DNA from: Amblyornis subalaris
Lineage: Eukaryota > Chordata > Aves > Passeriformes > Ptilonorhynchidae
NCBI GenBank assembly: GCA_018881555.1
Contig: JACAXG010000012.1
Span: 12,744,181-12,808,180 of the forward strand
Direction of reading: 5' to 3'
Length of the DNA: 64,000 nucleotides
Part shown: positions 1 to 28,358 of the stretch, piece after piece
Position numbering within the stretch: the first letter of the stretch is position 1
Layout: every line of letters starts with the position of its first letter
Translations under genes and position numbers: made by a program
The notes under the pieces: generated by a model
The model's input: only the letters and a program-made list of their open reading frames with translations
Told to the model about the DNA's origin: nothing
Databases searched by the model: none

Positions 1-330
1 TTGTACTGGATGTGGGAACTGGACGCATAAATTGCTAACTGGATGTGGCTGCAGGGCCTGACAAACCTATTGATCTGGCACCTGGCTTGACATTGTCACA
101 TGAGGAGAATTCATTTGCAGCTCACAGCATTAGCTAAAAGCTGTTCATAGATAACCTCATGAACTCTTTGCCCACTCTGGAAGTACAAAGCACATAAAAC
201 ATAATGCAGGTGTCTGTAAGACAGTACAAGAATCAGCAGGCTACACCTCACAGCAGTTGCAAGTTTTGTGAAGCAAAGTTCATAGGGGTAGTTTGCATCT
301 TTTTCTCCATGTCCTTTTCTTTTCCCACAG

Positions 331-556
331 GGTATTTTCTGGCTGTTGGGATTACCAGCTTTGCCATTTGCTATCAGCATGGGCCACTGACCACTGAACT
401 CAGCATAACCTTGTTCACGTGGACGCTACAATTAACAGCCTTTGTCCTAATTTACTGTGGTGTCACCATCCCTCAAGTTGCATATGCAGTCATAGCAGTC
501 AGCCTCTGCTCCAAAGGCCTGTGTTACCCCCTGGGTGCTGCTTGTCACATTGCCAG
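331..556 (+). CDS. NEMP2: NEMP2 exon encoding transmembrane segments
   Basis: The acceptor tttcccacag ends at 330 and the donor GCCAG|gtctgt follows 556. The exon enters with two bases of a split codon and leaves in phase 2. The roughly 75 residues contain at least two strongly hydrophobic stretches and the family-typical YQHGPL turn. The open frame to the left of 331 is read-through into intron. Confidence 0.9.
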
Positions 557-3500
557 GTCTGTGTCTCTTTGTGAGTGTCCTATCCTGGGATCACCAGGAA
601 ATACTGGAGGCTGATAATGAAAGAAACGCTTACACTTCAATAGCGATTTAGGAATTTCTAGTACTAGTTCATATTTTTGCCAAACATAAAACTGCAGTAA
701 GAAAGGTTTAAGGTCTTGAGACACAGGAATTATTTTCCATTTGGCCGTTTTAAGCATGAATTTTGTTCTATGGATAATGGAGGAATGTAGCACCTTCTAG
801 TCCACAGCATATGGTAACCAGAACATTTCTGTTTGATTGATTAGACTGCAGCAATACTGCCTTGATTTGACATGTAGTGAGAGAAGCTGCAGGGAGCTCA
901 TATGGAATCTTATGGGATAAAACAGCGTACCATCACTGAGAAAGCAGCTGTTCAAAAGTGACAGGCCTTGGAGGCTAGATAGCAGAGGGTTCAGAGACTA
1001 AAATCGTGTGTCCACAAAAATAGTGTTCTCCATTAATTTTAGTTTTCCAAGGATGTTCCTCCCTTTGATTCATGGAAGCAATCTATTAGAACTGTGGAGA
1101 TACTCCCCTATATTCCTAGAGGCCCATTTACATTGTGGCATTTGGAACAGGAACTGCTTGCAGTAGGTAGACCTTAGCTTGCTAAGTATTTTCAATAGCA
1201 GTGCAGGAACAATGCATTTGCTCATCCTTGAATTTGAAGCATGTTTTAGCACAAGTGCAACACTTAAATGAAGATTCTAAAAAGCCCTGCAAATTTACAT
1301 CTGTTTTTTACCTTCAGTGATGGATGGCATTCAGGTTCAGAGTCTTTAGTACAGACTGTTCCATAGCTGTGGACTCTGCTGGATCACAGAGAATTAGGAG
1401 GAGGCAAAGGCTAGAACTAGCATAACCGAAATAATGAAAACCAAATAATTTGTTCTTTTTTTCTTTTTTTACACATTGTTTAGTTTTGGAAAACATACTG
1501 CGTTGTTCTTGTGCTCTTTTTACGTGTTGAAGTATGGACTGAGTTGAAGCTTTTTATTTTAAATACAATTTATCATTTGTTGTAGACCAATTTTTGCCTG
1601 CAGCTGCGGAGCACCAACTGTTTCAAAAGCAACATGTAAGATCAACACGTGTTGTAAGCAGGTTCAGTACACTCTGGAATCAGTATGATGTGGCCACAAG
1701 TTCACAGAACTTACCTATTGTACCCTGAAACACTGTAGTTTATTCTTCATGTGGTTCTCTTTTTTGGTTTTCATGAGCTGATGCTTCTATNAAGAAATAT
1801 ATCTCTACAAATCTCTCTTAGGAGAATGATACAGGCTTTTGGGTTTGTTTTTTTTTTTCTGTTTCAAAACCCTAAGCCATAGCACCAAACTGTGAGGCCA
1901 TGATGCGAGATACACAGTTCAGAGCACCAAATATATCAAAATAACTTAGAATCTTGCATTATTCCTTGTTAAGAGTAGTGGATTTCACTGAGACAGCAAG
2001 ACCCTTAACCATTTGACCTGAACAATGGCTACAGTTCTTTCTTGCTTTAGAGGGGAATAAGGAGGAAAATTGAATGCTGCTGTTGGAGCAGGTGTTTTTA
2101 TACAGAGCTGAAAGTTTTATGGGCATCCAGCCCTTGCTTATCTTAACTCATCACAACATTTAAATTGAAAGCAGTCGACAGAAGGGAATGGAACATGGCA
2201 CACTTTCTAATTTATATCTAATTATATTATACATTGCTACGCAGCAGCTAAAAAACCCTCAGATTGTAAACATTTTGGCCTCAGACAACTCAGTTTTGTA
2301 ATTTAGAGCAAGATTTAAGAGAAGCAATCTAGTAAACAACATGAACAACTCACAACAGGCTTAGAGCATTGCTTATCTTTGAAATAACATATGCAAACTG
2401 GGTTTTGATTCAGCCCATGTCTCTGCACAGACACATTTTGCATTTTGCACCTAAAAATGGCTGAGCAAGCAGCCATCTATTTAATTCTGTGAGATTTTAG
2501 TCCATGCATACACAATAAAGACCTGATTTAAAGCTCATTTGAAGCTCATTAAATATGTGAAATTCTACAGCTTTGGTTAAGATCTAGGGTAAATAGGCTA
2601 GCAAACATTACATACCTTGTCCTCAAATATAAGACTGTGGCTTGTTCTCTTGAAAGGATAGAGGTGATTAGTGGATATTAATAGCAGGTAGTAAAGAAAA
2701 AGGGCAGATAACAATTATGTGCCAGAAGACTTTAGAAATACTGATTATTTTAATTTCATTCTAGAAAAATGAAGTATCACTTTAAATCAAAAAAGTTGGT
2801 GTTTAAATACCTTACTGAAGAAGAGTATCGAGAACAAGGTGAAAGTGAAACTGTAAGAGCTCTGGAGGAGCTGCGCTCATTCTGCAGGAGCCCTGACTTC
2901 CCATCATGGATAGCTGTATCCAAACTCCGGGCTCCACACAGGTAAGAAAACCTGGCTCCCCTAAAATAGGAAACACATTGCACAGATGCTGTCACACAGC
3001 AGACGTAAATGCCACTTCAGGCACTGTTCTGTGTTTATCTTGCAAATTCCACTCAAGACCACAGCCACACCTCTCAAGGGTATTACTTGCTGGTGGCATT
3101 AAACCCCTGTTTGTTCCTCCCTGACTATAAATTACTCTTGGGAGTTGGCATACCATGACAGCTAATTCAGAGTCATAGAACTTAAAGAACTTCACAGTCA
3201 TAGAACTTCCTGCAGTGCCTCTCTAAGTTCCTGCAGTGACCCTCCTGGCCTTCTAACCAGTGAAATGGCCCTCCTTTAGGTTTTAGAGCAGTGCACTTTT
3301 TATAGGGTGTAAAATTGGGGCAGGCTGAAGATACATAACTCAAATATTACCTATATTAAGCTCTTCAACTACACACCTGCACAGTCAGGGAATCCTGTTA
3401 CTTGAAGTATCACTATGTAAGGCTAAGAATACAGAGAAAGAAATCAATACCTGCACCTAGCAAGTAGAACAGGTAGAAGAGCTATGCCACGTATACCTTA

Positions 3501-5220
3501 ANAGGGAAAATTAAGACAAATATAGGTCAGAAAGGGTCAAACAAACAAAGCCAGAAAAAATCCTGCAGAATACAAAATTAATCATAACAGTGTATTCCCA
3601 TCAAAACAAAAACTTGAAGGTGTCAGAAGCAGAGTTTCATGTATTCGGCAGCCACAAAGACTTAGTCCTTGCCACAGAACAAAGTGTCACAGAGCCCCAG
3701 TCAGCTTGGAATTTAATAACAAGTTAAACCCAGTTTCATAACCTTCATCTTCCTTGGATTGTCATGCAGACAGCCTCTCTGCCAGATTTTATAGATTTAC
3801 TTTTAAACAGTCTTACTTTCTAAGATGCTTGCCTTCTTTAGCACGATGGAAAGAGAAAAAAGTGAAAGCTTACTGCAGTATTGTACAACTAAATACCACC
3901 AAATGTACGAAACAACTGAGACATACGTATTTTCTAGCTGTCCTTTTGTTGATATAGTTGTTAACTATACTGTTCACTAATTGAGAATACGGAAATAAAA
4001 AGGAGAACTGACAGAAGTCAGATTTGGAGTACCCCTCCCAGCTCCCATTAAGGATCAGACGATAGTTCATCACAAGGCAAACCTGTTCCCCATTTAGACT
4101 ATCAGAGCTTCCAAGAACAGCGAGGTGACAACATTCATCTCACAGAAATGTTAAGTCCAAAATGTAAATTATTGATCAGTTTACCAGAACTCCAGAATGT
4201 AGCTGCACTTCCTTTTTCATACATTTCTCTGATGCTGTCGACACTTACCCAGGTGTCAGAACTGCCGTCTGTTCCCACACACTTGCCAGAAACTTCCAGC
4301 TCCATTCTCTCTCTTCAATGGAGTTGTCCACTGAAAGTAAGATTTGTGACAGAATGCAATGTAGGGACAGCGCTAACTTGATGCTTTGTTCTGCCATACC
4401 TCCAGTTTGGCATTTACTTGGAGCAGCTGCAGAATTGCCAGTCTGCAGCTCCAGGTTCACCAGAAGCAGGAATTCTGTGGCAAGACTTGAGCTCAGCTTG
4501 CCCACAGTGTGCACACAGGACCATAAGCAAGGTGACTGCATAGCAATGTAGGAGTGCAGAGTTCTTGCTATTTTTTCCTTTCATTANCAATAGCAACTTA
4601 CCTGAATTCTTACAGCCTTTGTCTCAAATATGCTACAACTTTAATTTATTTTTAGAAGCTAAAGTACCAACTATCCCACTGTACAAATGCTTACTCAGGA
4701 TTACCCCATGAGTACTGAACAAGACATGAAAATGAGGTTAGATTATCTTGCTTAGTCACAAGACCTTGCAGATGGTCTCCAGAAGAGCAAAAGTTACTTC
4801 TACAGAAAATACTGGAAAGATGAGGCAGGAAAATCAATCTCCAGGGTTGTTGCCATCTGTTGTTGCAACTTCCCCTCATCTGCAGTGTCTGGGGGCCTGT
4901 CTTTACAACACTCCTGCTTAAATAGCAATACCTGCAGCATTTACAGTATTTCTTTTAATTTCTCAGCTGATCACTTTTCCATTTAAAAATCTGACAGGTT
5001 TGCAGGTTTTGTTCTGGGATCGCCCCACGTCTCACCTGCAGAAACAAAGGCGCATGATGAGGAATATGGCATAGGGAGCTCCTTCCTGGAAGAGCAGCTG
5101 TTTGAAACAAGGGCACAGTCTGAGCAACATGATCCAGCCAATTCCATCCATGAAGATGAGGAGAATGAAGATGAAATGCATACACAAATTCCATGTCCAN
5201 ATGCTACTGAGTTGCTCTGA
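331..5220 (+). CDS. NEMP2: NEMP2 (TMEM194B), 3' half: nuclear envelope integral membrane protein 2
   Basis: This is the C-terminal part of a NEMP-family protein. These are multi-pass inner nuclear membrane proteins whose C-terminal tail faces the nucleoplasm; family members support nuclear envelope stiffness and germ-cell function. Three exons join in frame: 331-556, 2765-2941 and 4998-5220, ending at TGA 5218-5220, about 208 codons. The first encodes membrane segments ([20 protein letters not shown] and following, then [15 protein letters not shown]). The second encodes the conserved tail ([29 protein letters not shown]). The third encodes [13 protein letters not shown] and an acidic C-terminus. 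All junctions are GT-AG with matching phases (2 into 2). The 5' exons lie left of the window. I chose NEMP2 over NEMP1 because MFSD6 follows tail to tail, as in human. One N (5200) makes one C-terminal residue ambiguous. Confidence 0.92.
557..2764 (+). other. NEMP2: NEMP2 intron
   Basis: The intron lies between two supported NEMP2 exons. It is ordinary AT-rich sequence with short A/T runs. I see no further exon, RNA gene or recognisable repeat. Confidence 0.85.
2765..2941 (+). CDS. NEMP2: NEMP2 exon encoding the conserved nucleoplasmic tail
   Basis: The acceptor ttcattctag ends at 2764 and the donor CACAG|gtaaga follows 2941. The 177-bp exon has phase 2 at both ends. It starts with basic residues ([10 protein letters not shown]), followed by the family signature [10 protein letters not shown] and a helical ALEELRSFC segment. 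This is the most conserved part of the tail in the family. Confidence 0.92.
2942..4997 (+). other. NEMP2: NEMP2 intron
   Basis: Intron between the second and third NEMP2 exons of the window. Short near-duplicate 'gtcatagaactt' units at about 3172 and 3199 could be a worn CR1 3' end but are too short to call. Nothing else is supported. Confidence 0.85.
4998..5220 (+). CDS. NEMP2: NEMP2 terminal coding exon
   Basis: The acceptor aaatctgacag ends at 4997. The first G completes an Arg codon, and 74 codons follow to TGA at 5218-5220. The peptide opens with [13 protein letters not shown] and [15 protein letters not shown], typical of the end of NEMP proteins, then becomes strongly acidic ([10 protein letters not shown]). 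Confidence 0.9.
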
Positions 5221-7592
5221 GCTTTGAGAAATAACAAAGAGAGGGAAAACAACATTTGCCTTATAAAGGAAGGATAGAGTGAGAACTCAACTTGGCCATT
5301 TCTTGTGGTTGCTGGTGGACAGAGAAGGATTTTTGAAAAAACTTTCCCATCTCACCGATGTTACCTGAGTAGAGCAACAGAAGGAAACCACAGGGGGCTG
5401 TTCAAGTGAAGAGGAATCTCATGCTATTTTCACTGGGAAACAAACATTGTGTGTTTCCAAGGCAAGTACTGGCGGCAGCCTGTCCCACCGGGATGCCTTG
5501 TTTTACCAAGGATACTACCTCTAGAAAACAGAGAATCTGTTTTGGCCCTTTCCATCATCAAGTCCTCTGTGCTGAGCACTAGAGGGAGGAGAAGCCATTT
5601 TAATACTCTACTTTTACTAAGTACCCTCTGTGTCAACACTTTTCATAATGCTGTTGGAGTGCTGATAAACTGTTTATTTGAGACTTTATTCATAGGGAGT
5701 TAAAGCAGTTCAACGAGGTTTGTTTGCTCTTCTGGCTGGGCTTGCTGTCTGTTAGCTTCATTCTGCCTCTCCCTTTAGTTTTAAGCTCCTCTTATTCCTC
5801 AGAATACTGCCTGACTTTTCATCCTCTGCCTGTATTGTTCTGTTCTTGATCTCTGCTCTACTTACATTGCATCTTGTTCTTTCCATGTCTTTGTTTATTT
5901 ACACACTTTTTTCCCTCTTGTACAGATCCTTCTGCTAAACCTTTCTTCAGCCCTCTGCTTCTCCACCTCTGACAATGGAGATGATTTATGAGAGCATTTT
6001 CATCCCCCAATGTTTTTGCCATTGCCTTCATTTTCAGTGTCAGCTTATCTCAGGCAGGGGATGCTGTCCATTCTAGACCTCTCAACAGCCCAGAAAAGAC
6101 CACAAAGGCTGAGGCTGTTTCACCTGCTTGGAGAAACTGCTGTCAGCAGGTCCAGAGTGCTGCTTTGACCCTGTACTTGGGAATGCAGATAACCCACACA
6201 GAGGCTCCACTGGCCTCAGAGTACTCAGTAGTTTGCTCATTCAGTAAGAAGCAGAAAGTCATTCCTGGCAAAAAGAAAAGGAGGGATGATACCTGGCTCC
6301 TACCTCCTGTTCCTCAGCCCTCTGTGGGACTTCTCACAGGAGATGTGTGGGGAGGAAAAACAGAACAGTGAGAGAAATCTAGGCAAATGTCTTTCAGCTC
6401 ATGTATTACACAGTCCTAGGCTAGCAAGTAGAGTGTGTACTCTCAGTTCATCCACTGGCACATGTAATTTCCTTCTTTTGTTCTTTAGATTATCCCTGTA
6501 TTCTTCTGTTCTCACTTTGCTGTTTTCCTTTACTGTCTTACAAACTGCAGAAGACAAAAGACCATTAATTCTGTCACCTTCTGATCTTACAAACCCACCA
6601 GGAATTGTCAGCAGTGGGAAGCAGTTAGTGCTCCAGAAGGGCGTGTCAGACTGCGATCTATCTGCTGTAAAATGGGTATCTGTTCTTTCTAACGTCCCTG
6701 GTGATGCAGCATCACTTCAGTGGTGCAGGTGCTATCCTGGTTCTCCTTGTCCATTGCTGCACCAGGGACAAAATCCATTACCTCTAACGGTGCTAAGAAG
6801 GGTGGCCATAACCATAATCCAAGANGTCCTCTGTGTAACAAAGGACTCAGAGTTGGTGCTTGAAAGCCTTACTTACCATGGTCCTTCCTCCTTTATATTG
6901 CTTCAGCTTTGCTTCATTTTAAAAGGAACACTTCCATTTTACAGTAAAGAGATACTTAACACCCTTTAGTGCCATAAAATTTTAAGTACCTATGCAGAAT
7001 CTGTAGCATGTTTAGCAGAGAAAAGCCCTGTCAAGCAGGTGATCCAAAAAATAAGTTAAGTCCACAACATTCAAAACCAGCAAGAGTTCTGTTCAGGAAG
7101 GCCACTAGGAGCAAACTCAACCTTAAGAGAGGCTGCTGCTACCAAACCCATAGCTAAATTGCCATCCACGCTCTGCAAGTCAGGCTTGGCTTGGGGGGGT
7201 CAGGCACTAGCAACAAGCTGTTGCAAAAATGGAGGAAAGCCTCCTTATCTTTGATGGCTTGGGAGAAGGGTGGAAGCTCCCCCTAAACAATTACAATAGT
7301 AGACTAATTAGATTTGTTTTACCTTTGCTCATGTCATCATCATGAAAACGGAGTACATAAAATTATTACAGATTTGTCAAAGGATACTTCAAGAGANATG
7401 TTAATGTTTTTTGCATGTTTTAAAGTACACAGGTTTTTTCCAGTGTACTTCATAGTTAGCCAAGAACTCCCGTCCATGCAATTTGAGGCCAGAAAGGAGA
7501 ATCTGATTTGTCTGAGCTTAAACACACAGTTTTTCTGGACGTCCTCTCTTTACTGAGGTAGTGATGATTATCCTTCCATAATATGGAGGTAC

Positions 7593-7636
7593 ATAAATAC
7601 ATATATGTACTATATAAGTACGTAATATGTATTTAT
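7593..7636. repeat. AT-rich inverted repeat
   Basis: Perfect 12-bp arms, ataaatacatat (7593-7604) and atatgtatttat (7625-7636), separated by 20 bp. The spacer has its own gtac/gtac inner arms. It could fold as a hairpin in RNA or a cruciform in DNA; no function is implied. Confidence 0.8.
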
Positions 7637-8515
7637 ATACAATAGCCCAGATTATACATTAAGGTAGTATTTTACCTAAGCAATATGTTAAATGGAAAAG
7701 CCTCCCCAGTTTAGGTAATTACATGTTTTCTAAATTATTTAGAAGAATACCAGGTACCCCTACCTCAACAAGGGGAAAAAAAGAACAACAAAAAACTATC
7801 AACCCACACTGTACGTAGTTGTGAGGTCCATCATTGGGCAGGGATGGGTAGATAATATCCAAAGTAGAGCAGGAAACTACTAAATGCATGAAACACAGAA
7901 TGGCATGAGAAACCAACAGGAGAAAGATGCTAGCTACTTTAGATGGTAGCTGATAGTGACCTTAAAAATCCTCCTAAACCTGTCCCAACACTGGAAGGAT
8001 ATCATAAACAAAACCCACCAAAACCAGCTGCTGTCACTGGAGCCCTTTGCCGACAGTGAGTTCACTTGCAGAGTGCTCCTCTGATATGTGGAGATGACAC
8101 AGCCTTACTGAAACACAATTGTTAAGTACTGTCTACTGTTCAGCCAAAAAATCTGGGAACAGAATCTGGACATTAATCCATTGCCCTAACTGTTATAAAA
8201 GCCTTTCTGCCTTAACAAAGGATGTTACATTTTTCTCTGTTCCATGGTGTTTACAGTGATGTCCTGCACTCTTCCAGATCGACCGATTTATGATGCACAT
8301 TGGTGTGCAACCCTTGCATTCCCTGCACCCCACAGAAGGGAACTGGTGCCTACAGTCAGATTTTATTAAGAAACACTGTTTTAACACAGTTCAAGAATAG
8401 TTCCCAGGCTCTTGGTTCAGTATCCTCCAGTGACTTAGTAAAAGGTCATTATCATCGAATTATTTTCAGTTCAGGTGGTTATGTTCACTGCTGACACTGT
8501 AATATGAGCAAATGA

Positions 8516-8521
8516 AATAAA
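8516..8521 (+). terminator. Candidate poly(A) signal AATAAA for NEMP2
   Basis: Canonical AATAAA on the plus strand in the tail-to-tail region between NEMP2 and MFSD6. A second AATAAA at 8862-8867 is the alternative. Use is inferred from position only. Confidence 0.4.
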
Positions 8522-8959
8522 AGTTCAGGTTGATACTACTAAATATGTTATGGATATTTTATATTTCTTACCACAGTTTGTACAGTTTCACAAATATCAA
8601 AATCCAGGTGTACATGTCCATTTTGCAACATAGAATGACTATACAATTCCAAAAAGAGCAGGCATTTCAAATAAACAATTCTGAAGTGTAAACACAGTGT
8701 ACAAGCTCTTCACTTCACAATCCAGGTGCTATGCAGTAGCAGCTGAGGTAACACCGTACAGCATGAACTCAACAAATGGTTAGCCTCAAGATGATTTGTA
8801 GCATCCTTCTGTCCTGTCACCTGTTCAGTCTTTAGTTCTCCCCCATATTATACAAACATACAATAAATACATTTCTGATTTTAAAGGACACTTAGACAAG
8901 TCATGAGGATTTATGTGAGTACAGTACATTTAAGTTCAAGTGCAAAAAAAGTAACTAGT

Positions 8960-10544
8960 GGCTAGTCATTGATGTTTCTTTTTATTGTCTATGGTGTTGG
9001 TCCCAGGCACTGCCAGAACGTGGGTTGTTCTAAAAGCACAGCTAAAGCACAACTATGGGACACCCCTTCAGTCAAGCTAACAGGTGTCAAAGTGGATAAA
9101 CCTGTGCACTCCCTTCCCTGCTCAGCTGCTGCCATCTCCCTCTTCCTGACTCTGGGCTCCTGTTGGCCTTGCCTCTGGCTCACCACAGTGCCACAGCAAC
9201 ACCTTCCTGCAGAAGGCCTGACACCTCATGCACATCTGATTTCCACGAGGATGGCTGAGCAATGCTCCCTCAGTCCCATGGGAGCTGAGTGCTCCATCTC
9301 CCAGGAACAAGCTGTTCATCTAAGAAAACGGGCCAAAACACTATCCTGACTAAACCCCCCCGACTCTTCCCTGAGCCTGAGGATTTCCCTCCAGCAGCAA
9401 TTTTCACTATGCACCAGCACATGAGCTGGCTGCAGATAGTAGTAAGAAGCATAACAAAACATAATCCGAAGTCCTCCAGTGTCTTGACATTGGGCAAAGT
9501 AACTTCCTAAACATACTGCAATTGAGTTACGTTCGCTTCCTCCTGAGAATCTCTCACTACTTGATTTCTGCATCAACTACTTTGCCCCTATAATCCTAAA
9601 CATTGATTTTTAGGTGATTCCTCCCTACCCCCACCTTCCCTAGGCACTTAAAGCTTACTGTTTTCTTAATAAATAACTATAGTAACTACACTGCTTTAAA
9701 TAAACCCTCATATAGATGATGAAATTAAAAAAACCAAAAAGATCATTGATCAATCTCAGGCTGTGCAATCTTGATCAAAGATTCTTGTCTCAATACAACA
9801 TTAAACCTAAAATTGCCCAAACGCACACAACCTATGCCCAAGTGCAGGGCTGCAAGCACAGAGGGTAACTTCAGAAGCCATCCTCCTGCTTTTGTGTTGC
9901 TCTAAAATGCTAGTTCAAAACTTGCTTTTCAGAACTAAACCTTAATCTCAAGAGAACATTACCTTCAAAAACATATTCTTTGAATATGTGTGTAGTTTAC
10001 TTAATCCATCACCATAATACTAAGATACCCTTCCTTAAGCTACTCTATTTCTGAGAAATCTTTACAGAGACAGTTTCATGACATTCCTATAATTATTGGA
10101 TCTGATATTTTCTAACAGACTATTAAGGGAAACTCAGTTTCTCTCTTGAAAAGTCTTTTAATTTTGATTTGGGAACAAATTTTAAAAAAGTTATCCAATC
10201 AAGTCAGACACACCGTGCCTCAACAAGTGAGGAGTGAACTCCCTTTTTTTCCACAGATAGCAAAGAAATCTCATAGCACTTGACTCAGCTTTAGCAAATC
10301 AGCCAAGAATTCTTCCTACCATTATATCTGGCCACATCGCTTCCCTCAAAAATCCGAACTTTTGGCTTCCCTGCTCATGTTGCTCTGGGTAGTCATATGA
10401 ATATTCTTTATATAGTTAGAAGCTTGCACTGCATCACATTATGATTGTTAAGATGAAGGAAGTCCTACTTTTGAGCTCCTACTCCAGCGTTTCCCAGGTG
10501 AGAAGCAGAATTCCATGCACTGGATTTGGTAAGATGAGCGCATC
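8960..10544 (-). other. MFSD6: Probable MFSD6 3' UTR
   Basis: This is the sequence between the MFSD6 stop codon and the candidate AATAAA at 8981-8986. It contains no further coding exon I can recognise; overlapping open frames near 9.0-9.5 kb on both strands lack splice signals and family resemblance. Confidence 0.45.
8981..8986 (-). terminator. Candidate poly(A) signal AATAAA for MFSD6
   Basis: TTTATT on the plus strand reads AATAAA on the minus strand, 1.56 kb downstream of the MFSD6 stop codon. Its position facing the NEMP2 signals fits convergent transcription units. Use is inferred. Confidence 0.4.

Positions 10545-28358
<17,814 letters not shown>

Larger units (their letters stand above)
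5221..8535 (+). other. NEMP2: Probable NEMP2 3' UTR
   Basis: This sequence follows the NEMP2 stop codon. The first clean AATAAA I found on this strand is at 8516-8521, with another at 8862-8867, so the UTR may run about 3.3-3.7 kb. The true end is uncertain because variant signals could be used earlier. The stretch also holds an AT-rich inverted repeat at 7593-7636 and a long open frame at 6286-6969 that I do not call a gene. Confidence 0.45.

Noticed and set aside
204..330. Upstream part of the open frame containing the first NEMP2 exon
   Set aside because: A clear acceptor (tttcccacag) ends at 330 and the NEMP similarity begins exactly there; the upstream part is intron.
3165..3225. Possible CR1 3' end ('gtcatagaactt' twice)
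   Set aside because: Too short, and it lacks the rest of the CR1 3' pattern; it could be a chance duplication.
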